NCBI GenBank assembly: GCA_964641715.1
Contig: CAZXMB010000173.1
Span: 1-6,301 of the forward strand
Reading direction: 5' to 3'
Length of the DNA: 6,301 bases
DNA from: CAZXMB01 sp964641715
GTDB taxonomy: Bacteria; Desulfobacterota; BSN033; UBA1163
Positions 1-5,492 of this stretch are shown piece after piece. The first letter of the stretch is position 1. Each line of letters begins with the position of its first letter. Both the position numbers and the translations under genes were made by a program. The notes under the pieces were generated by a model that was given only the letters and a program-made list of their open reading frames with translations, searched no databases and was not told the origin of the DNA.

Positions 1-20
1 AAATGAGATTTCCTTTCCGG

Positions 21-49
21 GAAGCCCCGCCCTGTGGGCGGGGAGCTTC
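21..49 (+). repeat. GC-rich stem-loop resembling an IS200/IS605-type right end
   Basis: GAAG at 21-24 pairs with CTTC at 46-49. CCCCGCCC at 25-32 pairs with GGGCGGGG at 36-43 around a TGT loop, leaving an unpaired AG at 44-45. The 8-bp all-GC stem, asymmetric bulge and lower GAAG/CTTC stem match my recollection of imperfect hairpins at right ends of IS200/IS605-family elements, which also form the 3' part of TnpB omega RNAs. No T-tract follows, so an intrinsic terminator is unlikely. The reading frame through the hairpin stays open from base 3 and reads REAPPCGRGAS, a string similar to some TnpB C-terminal tails, but no transposase domain is visible. The rest of any element would lie left of the window. 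It could instead be a solitary remnant or an unrelated dispersed hairpin. Confidence 0.45.
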
Positions 50-86
50 ACTCTTGAGAGGAAACACAGAACTGAAAGGCATTGAT

Positions 87-563
87 ATGGCTGATAAAAC
101 AAAATCCAGAATGTTGAAAAAGAAAAAATCTGAGGACAGACCGAGGTGTGGTTTATGCGGAAAGAGAGGGAAACTAACCAAAACCGAATGTTGCAATCAG
201 TGGATCTGTGATGATGAGGATAAATATGTCATTTTTTCCTATGAAAGAAATAGCTGTTCCAGGAATCACAGGCGATTTACACTTTGCGGATTTCATCATG
301 CCGAAGGACATGAGGGTTCATGGAAAGATTGTCCGATCTGCCGGGATGAATTCGAGACCGAGATATATGTCTATTACGGGACAAATGAATACAATTTCGA
401 GAAGCTGGAAAATCCTCCCGCCTATTTACCGACCCGGTGTTCAAAATGCGGGGTGGTGATTTCTCTGGGATACGAAGGCTATTCCCAGAAGGGCAACGAA
501 TACTGGTGCGAAGAATGTACTTATAAAGAAATGGAGAATCTTCATCTTCGAACAAAACATTGA
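87..563 (+). CDS. Cysteine-rich zinc-ribbon-like conserved hypothetical protein
   Basis: This is a 158-residue soluble protein without signal peptide or membrane segments. The N-terminus is very basic (K11-K14). Putative metal-binding clusters follow in order: C21-x2-C24 with C35, C36 and C41; C57, H61, C67, H70, H71 and H75; C82-x2-C85; and a C-terminal ribbon C118-x2-C121 with C141-x2-C144. The spacing suggests several structural zinc sites, as in zinc ribbons and treble clefs. It resembles a family of bacterial hypothetical proteins I recognise only by appearance; no reaction can be assigned. ATG 87 is chosen because GAAAGG at 74-79 sits seven bases upstream and the protein then starts MADKTKS. 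The in-frame ATG at 3 would read through the GC-rich hairpin and add an implausible arginine/proline-rich leader. The following gene, priA, has its own promoter-like sequence, so an operon link is not indicated. Confidence 0.8.
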   Translation: MADKTKSRMLKKKKSEDRPRCGLCGKRGKLTKTECCNQWICDDEDKYVIFSYERNSCSRNHRRFTLCGFHHAEGHEGSWKDCPICRDEFETEIYVYYGTNEYNFEKLENPPAYLPTRCSKCGVVISLGYEGYSQKGNEYWCEECTYKEMENLHLRTKH

Positions 564-655
564 ACCAGCCCACCTCCTCAGGATAGAATCGTCCCCCCTT
601 TATTTTCTCGTATTGATCTCAGTGATGCCAACTGTCAGGGACCGAGCCCAGGAAT

Positions 656-682
656 TTGACAAACCCATCCAAAGGCGATAAT
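656..682 (+). promoter_or_regulatory. Putative sigma70-type promoter for priA
   Basis: A perfect TTGACA -35 box at 656-661 and a GATAAT -10 box (five of six consensus bases) at 677-682 are separated by 15 bases, slightly shorter than the preferred 16-18. Transcription would start around 688-691, essentially at the priA ATG at 692. The upstream TTG at 656, which would extend the priA frame, is therefore better read as part of the -35 box. Both boxes are visible in the sequence; promoter function is inferred. Confidence 0.45.
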
Positions 683-691
683 TTGGGACTG

Positions 692-3115
692 ATGAAGGAA
701 ATTGTTGAGGTGGCGGTCGGACTCCCTGTCTTTAAGACCTTCCACTATCGCATACCAGAAGAGATGAAGGACTCTCTCCGGATCGGGATGAGGGTGCTTG
801 TCCCTTTTAAAGGGAGAAGGGTCACTGGCTTTACAATCGATCTTCCGGAGCAACCTCCCATAGGAGTGGAAGAAAAGATAAGAGAGGTTGAGGATCTTCT
901 CGATGAAACCCCTCTGATCGATCCCCCGATGCTCCGTTTCTATCAATGGATTTCGGATTATTATCTTTACCCCCTGGGTGAGGTTATTAAAACAGGCCTT
1001 CCACCGGGTCTCCAACTGAAGAGCGGGTTGATGATAAGCCTCACCGAGGCAGGGCGGGAGTCCCTTGAACGGGGAGGATTAGGCCCGGTTCAGGAAAGAG
1101 TCCTCAAAGAAATTGAAAGAGGCAAAGTCCTCTCTCTTAAAAAGGTATTGAAGATCATTCCTGAGGAGGGATTGAAATCCCATCTCTTTTCTTTGAAGAG
1201 AAAGGGACTCCTTCGAATCGAAGCGGAGATGGAGGGGGGAGAAGTCAGACCCAAGTTTGAAAAGATGATTCAATATCAGGGAGGGGAATCTGAAAAACCC
1301 CTTACGGAAAAGGAAAAGGAGATCCTGAAATGGGTGGAGAGAAAGGGAGAGGGGTCTCTCTCTGATCTGAAAAAGGAATTTAAATCGCCCCTCAAACAGA
1401 TCCAGTCCCTTCAGGGGAAAGGGCTCCTTTCCATCACTCAAAGAGAGGTTTACCGGGACCTTCCCGCCCTATCGGAATTCAAACCCTATCCGAGGCCGGA
1501 GCTCACTTCGGATCAGGAAGCCGCCCTCAAGGAAATCCTGAAAGGAATTCATTCGAAACGCTACTCTCCCTTTCTCCTTCACGGGGTCACCGGAAGCGGA
1601 AAAACGGAGGTCTACCTTCGGGCGATCGAAGAGGTTCTCGGCCAGGAAATGGAGGCGATCGTTCTTGTTCCGGAGATTTCACTTACACCGCAGCTCCTCT
1701 CACGATTTAAAGATCGATTCGGAGGAAATCTCGGCCTTCTTCACAGCGGGCTCTCGAAAGGAGAACGATATGACCAGTGGAGGCGGATCTGGAGGGGGGA
1801 GGTGAAGATTGCCTTAGGAGCCCGTTCCGCTCTCTTTGCCCCCTTCAGAAAGGTAGGGATCATCATTGTGGATGAGGAACATGACCCTTCCTATAAACAG
1901 GAAGAGAAACTGAAATATCATGCGAGAGATCTTGCCGTGGTCAGGGCAAAGGAGGCGAACGGTGTCCTCCTTTTGGGATCCGCCACCCCTTCTTTAGAAT
2001 CGTTCTACAATGCGGAGAAGGGGAAGTATCAGCTCCTGAGGCTTCCTGAAAGGATTGAGAAGAGACCTCTTCCCAATGTCGAAGTGGTGGATATGCGGAA
2101 AGAGGCGGGTCTTCTTTCAGAGAAGTTGAGGACAGCCCTTCAGAGGAATATCGAAGGGAGAAAACAGAGTTTGCTCTTTCTCAATCGAAGGGGGTTTGCC
2201 CACTTTATCCTCTGTCCAGACTGCGGTTTCACCTTTAAATGTCCTAACTGTAGCGTCACCCTCACCTATCATTTCAAGGACCGGTCCCTTCAATGTCATT
2301 ATTGTGATTACCGAATCAAGGCACCGGGAGACTGCCCGAACTGTCAGGGCCATCGCCTTCAGGGGATGGGAGTCGGTACCGAGCGCCTGGAGCAGGAGAT
2401 CAGTGCCTTATTTCCTGGGACCGAGGTGGGAAGAATGGATCGAGATACCACCTCCAAGAGACGTTCCCATCATCAAATTCTGAAGGGATTGGAGTCCGGA
2501 AAGACCAAGATTTTGGTGGGGACACAGATGATCGTCAAAGGCCATGACTTTCCCAATGTGACCTTTGTCGGGGTTGTCTCTGCGGATACCTCCCTTCATT
2601 TTCCTGATTTTCGTTCGAGTGAGAGAACCTTCCAGCTCCTCACCCAGGTTGCGGGAAGGGCAGGAAGAGGTGAGGCCTTCGGAGAGGTGGTGATCCAGAC
2701 CTTTAATCCGGACCACTACAGCATCCAGAGGGCAAAGGATCATGACTTCATGGGGTTTTATCAGGAGGAGATCCGGTTCAGAAAGGCATTGGAATATCCT
2801 CCCTTCTCCAGGTTTATCAATTTCAGACTCTTTGGAAACAGTGAGAAGAAGACAAAGCTGGTTGCCCGAGAACTGGAGGAAACCGGAAAATCCCTTTTGA
2901 AGAAGGGATACGAGAAGGGGATTGAGCTATTGGGTCCAAGTGCGGCTCCCTTTGCAAAGATGAGAGGTAAGTTTCGATGGCAGATGATAGCCAAGGGGAA
3001 GAGCTCCCAGCTGCTTCACCGATTTGCGCAGGAACTCCGGCGCCCCCTGGAGCTTTATGCCAAGGGGAAGGGGGTCAATCTCGATATTGATGTGGATCCA
3101 GTCTTTATCCTATAA
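692..3115 (+). CDS. priA: Primosomal protein N' (replication restart helicase PriA)
   Basis: PriA is a 3'-to-5' superfamily 2 DNA helicase that recognises abandoned replication forks and starts primosome assembly so that DnaB is reloaded. The 807-residue product has the family order: an N-terminal 3'-end-binding domain (about 1-100, starting with the typical VAVGLPVFKTFHYRIPE stretch), a winged-helix-like region (about 105-260), Walker A GVTGSGKT at 298-305 with K304, Walker B DEEH at 394-397 and motif III GSATPS. Eight zinc cysteines follow (C508, C511, C517, C520, C535, C538, C548, C551), then motif V around GTQMIVKGHDFP and motif VI QVAGRAGRG at 652-660. The length is slightly above the approximately 730 residues common in the family, with extra charged sequence between the winged helix and the helicase core. 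ATG 692 is preferred because family members begin about here and TTG 656 lies in a perfect -35 box. No strong Shine-Dalgarno precedes 692, which fits a near-leaderless message. All catalytic motifs look intact. Confidence 0.97.
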   Translation: MKEIVEVAVGLPVFKTFHYRIPEEMKDSLRIGMRVLVPFKGRRVTGFTIDLPEQPPIGVEEKIREVEDLLDETPLIDPPMLRFYQWISDYYLYPLGEVIKTGLPPGLQLKSGLMISLTEAGRESLERGGLGPVQERVLKEIERGKVLSLKKVLKIIPEEGLKSHLFSLKRKGLLRIEAEMEGGEVRPKFEKMIQYQGGESEKPLTEKEKEILKWVERKGEGSLSDLKKEFKSPLKQIQSLQGKGLLSITQREVYRDLPALSEFKPYPRPELTSDQEAALKEILKGIHSKRYSPFLLHGVTGSGKTEVYLRAIEEVLGQEMEAIVLVPEISLTPQLLSRFKDRFGGNLGLLHSGLSKGERYDQWRRIWRGEVKIALGARSALFAPFRKVGIIIVDEEHDPSYKQEEKLKYHARDLAVVRAKEANGVLLLGSATPSLESFYNAEKGKYQLLRLPERIEKRPLPNVEVVDMRKEAGLLSEKLRTALQRNIEGRKQSLLFLNRRGFAHFILCPDCGFTFKCPNCSVTLTYHFKDRSLQCHYCDYRIKAPGDCPNCQGHRLQGMGVGTERLEQEISALFPGTEVGRMDRDTTSKRRSHHQILKGLESGKTKILVGTQMIVKGHDFPNVTFVGVVSADTSLHFPDFRSSERTFQLLTQVAGRAGRGEAFGEVVIQTFNPDHYSIQRAKDHDFMGFYQEEIRFRKALEYPPFSRFINFRLFGNSEKKTKLVARELEETGKSLLKKGYEKGIELLGPSAAPFAKMRGKFRWQMIAKGKSSQLLHRFAQELRRPLELYAKGKGVNLDIDVDPVFIL

Positions 3116-3165
3116 TGGGCGGGCATAAAACAACAATTGGAATGATGGAATATTGGGGAAATGGG

Positions 3166-3220
3166 TCAATCAATGGTCCATTATCAATGATCATTGAGAA
3201 TTGAAAATTGACTATTATCC
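3166..3220. repeat. Degenerate heptameric tandem array in the priA-ligase gap
   Basis: The gap reads as successive seven-base units: TCAATCA, ATGGTCC, ATTATCA, ATGATC (one base short), ATTGAGA, ATTGAAA, ATTGACT and ATTATCC. The three central-right units share ATTGA plus two variable bases in exact register. AT-rich heptad arrays based on ATTGANN occur between genes in various bacterial genomes; this statement is from memory and no family name is assigned. Its role, if any, is unknown. The last complete ATTGA unit overlaps a possible -35 box. Confidence 0.6.
3184..3197. repeat. 14-base perfect palindrome
   Basis: TCAATGATCATTGA is a perfect inverted repeat centred on GATC. It could be an operator half-site pair for a dimeric regulator, lying just upstream of the possible promoter at 3208-3235. 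It may equally arise by chance from the heptamer array, where ATTGA-like and TCAAT-like units meet head to head. The symmetry is seen; a binding role is only inferred. Confidence 0.35.
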
Positions 3221-3235
3221 ACTGATGATTTTAAC
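3208..3235 (+). promoter_or_regulatory. Possible promoter of the PaaK-like gene
   Basis: TTGACT at 3208-3213 matches the -35 consensus at five of six bases, and TTTAAC at 3230-3235 matches the -10 consensus at four of six, with a 16-base spacer. This would place the transcript start near 3241-3243, about 25 bases before the ligase ATG. The -35 lies inside the heptamer array, so an accidental match is possible. Confidence 0.3.
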
Positions 3236-3253
3236 GTTCCAGTCTTCCTGGTG

Positions 3254-3259
3254 AAGGGA
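3254..3259 (+). promoter_or_regulatory. Ribosome binding site deciding the PaaK-like start
   Basis: AAGGGA lies seven bases before ATG 3267 and ten before the adjacent ATG 3270, but only one base before the in-frame GTG 3261. The spacing favours ATG 3267 and rules against the GTG. Confidence 0.6.
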
Positions 3260-3266
3260 TGTGAAT

Positions 3267-4547
3267 ATGATGATCGACCGGACACACGGTTATTTCGACA
3301 AAGAGAAAGAGACGATGTCAAGACAGAGGCAGGAGATCTATAAGAAGGAGGAACTCTCTGAAATACTTCATTACGGATTTAAACATTCGAAGTTCGTTCA
3401 TTCCCTTTTCACCCGGGCAGGATTGAAACCCGAAGAGATCAAAGAACTTAAGGACCTGGAAAAACTTCCCATCACGAAGAAGACGGATCTGGTCAAAGCT
3501 CAAAAGGAGTTTCCTCCTTTTGGTGGGTTTGAGGCCCTTCCAGTCAGAGGGGTAAGAAGGATCTATATTTCCCCCGGTCCTGTCTTTGAACCCGGGGAAA
3601 GGGGCTATGACGATATCCGGTGGGCTCAGTCCCTTTATGCCTGCGGGATCAGGGAAGGGGATATCGTTCTCAATACCTTCAACTACCATCTCACACCCCT
3701 GGCCCTCATGCTCGACGAGTCGCTCCGGATGATCGGAGCCACCGTTGTCCCCGTCGGACCCGGAAATATCTCCATGCTGATCAACCTGATGCGACAGCTT
3801 GATGTGACCGGATACCTGGGGACCCCCAGTTTCCTCATGGCGATCATTGATGCGGCTGAGGGGATGCACCTTGATCTCAAAAAGAATGTGCATCTCAAAT
3901 CCGCCTTTGTCGGTGCAGAGATGTTTCCGGAATCACTCCGTCAGAAGCTGGAGGGGAAACTTGACCTCCTGGTCCGGCAGACCTATGGGACAGTGGATGT
4001 GGGCTGTCTTGGTTATGAATGCCCGCAGAAGAAGGGAATGCATATTCCCGAGGATGTGATCGTTGAGATTGTAGACACGGAGACCGGGAAGCAATTAGAA
4101 ATCGGAGCCACGGGAGAGATCGTTGCCACTAACTTTATCAAGGCCTTTCCCATGATCCGTTTTGCTACGGGAGACCTTTCTTACCTGATCGAGGAGCCCT
4201 GCCCCTGTGGCCGCACCTCAATGCGTCTCGGAAAGATCCTGGGCCGAACGGACCAGGTGACCAAGGTTTTGGGAATCTTCATCCATCCCTGGCAGGTGGA
4301 TGAGGTCATGGCAAAATTTCCAGAAGTGGCCAATTATCAGGTGGTGGTGACCAGGAAAGGGTATCATGATGAGATGACCATTTATATCGAGTTGAAAGAG
4401 GAGATAGCGGATAAGGCGGGGTTAAAGAGGAACCTGGAGAAGGAGGTCCAGGAAATCCTCAAGGTGAAGGGGGAGATCACCTTTACTGTCAAAGGAGGTA
4501 TTCCGGACCGGGCCAAAAAGATCGATGACCGGAGGACCTGGGAGTAG
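3267..4547 (+). CDS. PaaK-family (phenylacetate-CoA ligase-like) adenylating enzyme with atypical P-loop
   Basis: The 426-residue product has the size and motif order of phenylacetate-CoA ligases of the ANL superfamily, which activate carboxylates as acyl-AMP and then form the CoA thioester in the cytoplasm. Visible landmarks: an N-terminal region ending LPITKKTDL as in PaaK, the core motif TYGTVD at 239-244 (position of the usual YGxTE), FATGD at 299-303 with the ribose-binding D303, C312-P-C314-G-R, the hinge segment GRTDQVTKVLG (D329, K333), and a small C-terminal lid domain with an ACT-like fold. C252, H259, C312 and C314 could form a structural zinc site (inference). Two departures stand out: the Ser/Thr/Gly P-loop (SSGTTGKP type) is replaced by ISPGPVFEPGE at 101-111, and the C-terminal GKAxR catalytic lysine appears as R415 in DRAKKIDDRR. 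The substrate cannot be named; a true paaK symbol is withheld. The ACT-protein gene follows 119 bases later on the same strand. Confidence 0.85.
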   Translation: MMIDRTHGYFDKEKETMSRQRQEIYKKEELSEILHYGFKHSKFVHSLFTRAGLKPEEIKELKDLEKLPITKKTDLVKAQKEFPPFGGFEALPVRGVRRIYISPGPVFEPGERGYDDIRWAQSLYACGIREGDIVLNTFNYHLTPLALMLDESLRMIGATVVPVGPGNISMLINLMRQLDVTGYLGTPSFLMAIIDAAEGMHLDLKKNVHLKSAFVGAEMFPESLRQKLEGKLDLLVRQTYGTVDVGCLGYECPQKKGMHIPEDVIVEIVDTETGKQLEIGATGEIVATNFIKAFPMIRFATGDLSYLIEEPCPCGRTSMRLGKILGRTDQVTKVLGIFIHPWQVDEVMAKFPEVANYQVVVTRKGYHDEMTIYIELKEEIADKAGLKRNLEKEVQEILKVKGEITFTVKGGIPDRAKKIDDRRTWE

Positions 4548-4598
4548 ATCCCGTTAGAAAATCTTCATACTTTTAGGGGGGGAGAACACGGGAAATAC

Positions 4599-4629
4599 TC
4601 CTTTCATAAGGAATTTTATCTTCATTCCT
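4599..4629 (+). other. Two overlapping, mutually exclusive small hairpins
   Basis: TCCTT at 4599-4603 can pair with AAGGA at 4608-4612 across a four-base loop. AGGAAT at 4609-4614 can instead pair with ATTCCT at 4624-4629. Both use AGGA, so they exclude each other. The stems are short (5 and 6 bp) and no T-run follows. They lie in the leader of the ACT-protein gene, but a regulatory switch is only a weak inference. Confidence 0.15.
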
Positions 4630-4666
4630 GGACTAAGGAGCAGGGCTTTTTAACGGGGTAGAGGGG

Positions 4667-5173
4667 ATGGGGAGTGAGTCGAAGGTTAAAGTCGGTGGCA
4701 TTATGGCAGCGAGCGGACTGGCCACTGTCAGTATCCTCTCATTGCCAGATCGCCCCGATGTGCCGGGAATGATTCTCCATGCCATGGGAAAAGAGAATAT
4801 CAATATCGAATTTGTTGTCCACAACATCGATATCGAGGGCAGCGGCAATATGACCTTCTGTATTGATCAGAAATACTTGGAGACAGCCATTGAAGTTTTA
4901 GAGAGGGTGAAACCCCTGATGGAGGCGAAGGGCATCTCCTATCATCCCAATGTGGCAACGATCAGCGTTTTTGGGCCCCATTTCAGAGAGAGACCAATGA
5001 TCTCGGGTTTAATGTTCAACGCCCTGGGTGAGGCAGGGATAGAGGTTCTGGCCATCAGCACCTCCATCTCAAGCTGTTCCTGTGTCATTCATGGAGAGCA
5101 AATCGAGGAGGCCTTGAGGGTCCTGCATGAAACCTTCGAGGCTCCCCATCAGGTCACGAAGTTCGCACCCTGA
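4667..5173 (+). CDS. Stand-alone tandem ACT-domain protein, aspartokinase regulatory-domain type
   Basis: The 168-residue protein consists almost only of two ACT domains. ACT1 (about 18-90) contains GLATVSILSLPDRPDVPG and HNIDIEGSGNMTFCI. ACT2 (about 98-165) contains GPHFRERPMISGLMFNALGEAGIEV and the STSISSCSCVIHGE stretch. Both pairs follow the C-terminal regulatory half of aspartokinase, where lysine or threonine binds at the domain interface; the STSxxxxSCVI signature is especially close. The kinase domain (KFGGTS motif) is absent, and no upstream frame supplies it. The size resembles the separately translated beta subunit of some aspartokinases, but no alpha-subunit frame surrounds it here. 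Amino-acid sensing or partner regulation is inferred; the ligand is unknown. ATG 4667 directly follows GAGGGG at 4661-4666, an unusually tight spacing. ATG 4703 (residue 13) is an alternative that still keeps both domains. The next gene lies 39 bases downstream. Confidence 0.85.
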   Translation: MGSESKVKVGGIMAASGLATVSILSLPDRPDVPGMILHAMGKENINIEFVVHNIDIEGSGNMTFCIDQKYLETAIEVLERVKPLMEAKGISYHPNVATISVFGPHFRERPMISGLMFNALGEAGIEVLAISTSISSCSCVIHGEQIEEALRVLHETFEAPHQVTKFAP

Positions 5174-5212
5174 TGGAGAAAGGTCCCCTTCTCTCCACAA
5201 GAAGGTGATGTT

Positions 5213-5482
5213 ATGGAAAAGGCTCTTGGGAAGCTGGCCGATCAGATCCTCGCCTTTGATGAAGCCTCTCTGACCAGTTTGAGGGAGAGGTACCGGTTGA
5301 GGATTGAACAATTTGATGGGTCGAAGGATTGGGAGAGGTCTGTGGTGATCTATAGTATCATCAATGCGGTCAGTCTTAAAAATACCCTCTTCAATGAGAA
5401 TGTGTTGAAACGGCAGAAGGAGAAACCCAGTCCTGGCCGGGGCAGGAAACGGGGTTCACCGGATTTAAGACGGGTGAAGTAG
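5213..5482 (+). CDS. Small helical conserved hypothetical protein with basic tail
   Basis: The 89-residue product has no recognisable catalytic motif, signal peptide or membrane span. Residues 1-66 look strongly alpha-helical and charged (for example the stretch around ASLTSLRERYRLRIEQF), followed by WERSVVIYSIINAV, which could form a hydrophobic packing face. Residues 67-89 form a lysine/arginine-, proline- and glycine-rich tail, probably disordered and perhaps nucleic-acid contacting. AAGGTGAT at 5202-5209 is a strong extended ribosome binding site ahead of ATG 5213. It sits between the ACT protein (39-base gap) and the QueG-like protein (10-base gap), so it is very likely co-transcribed with them. 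It resembles short hypothetical proteins I associate with deltaproteobacterial genomes, but no function can be assigned. Good translation signals and tight packing are the main evidence that it is real. Confidence 0.75.
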   Translation: MEKALGKLADQILAFDEASLTSLRERYRLRIEQFDGSKDWERSVVIYSIINAVSLKNTLFNENVLKRQKEKPSPGRGRKRGSPDLRRVK

Positions 5483-5486
5483 GAGG
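5481..5486 (+). promoter_or_regulatory. Shine-Dalgarno overlapping the upstream stop codon
   Basis: A full AGGAGG begins inside the TAG stop (5480-5482) of the 89-residue gene and ends six bases before ATG 5493. This arrangement fixes the QueG-like start and predicts translational coupling between the two genes. Confidence 0.75.
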
Positions 5487-5492
5487 GAGAAG

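Noticed and set aside
21..49. Intrinsic transcription terminator
   Set aside because: The stem is strong, but no run of T follows; the next bases are mixed.
3..86. In-frame N-terminal extension of the zinc-ribbon-like protein from ATG 3
   Set aside because: It would translate the GC-rich hairpin, no ribosome site can be seen, and ATG 87 has a well-spaced GAAAGG.
564..655. Small gene or terminator between the zinc protein and priA promoter
   Set aside because: No coding-like frame with a ribosome site and no stable hairpin with a T-tract were found; the stretch appears to be plain spacer.
656..691. TTG start of priA
   Set aside because: TTGACA is a perfect -35 box, the Shine-Dalgarno is too close to TTG, and PriA proteins normally begin near the M at 692.
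635..1015. 126-residue minus-strand frame opposite the priA start
   Set aside because: It overlaps the conserved N-terminus of PriA, and its translation shows no recognisable motif.
3261..3266. GTG start of the PaaK-like gene
   Set aside because: It leaves only one base between AAGGGA and the start codon, while ATG 3267 has seven.
3318..3893. 191-residue minus-strand frame opposite the PaaK-like gene
   Set aside because: It lies wholly within a gene with clear family motifs, has no plausible domain, and looks like a mirror of the coding strand's composition.
4633..4848. Minus-strand frame opposite the ACT gene
   Set aside because: It covers the conserved first ACT domain and has no motif or ribosome site of note.
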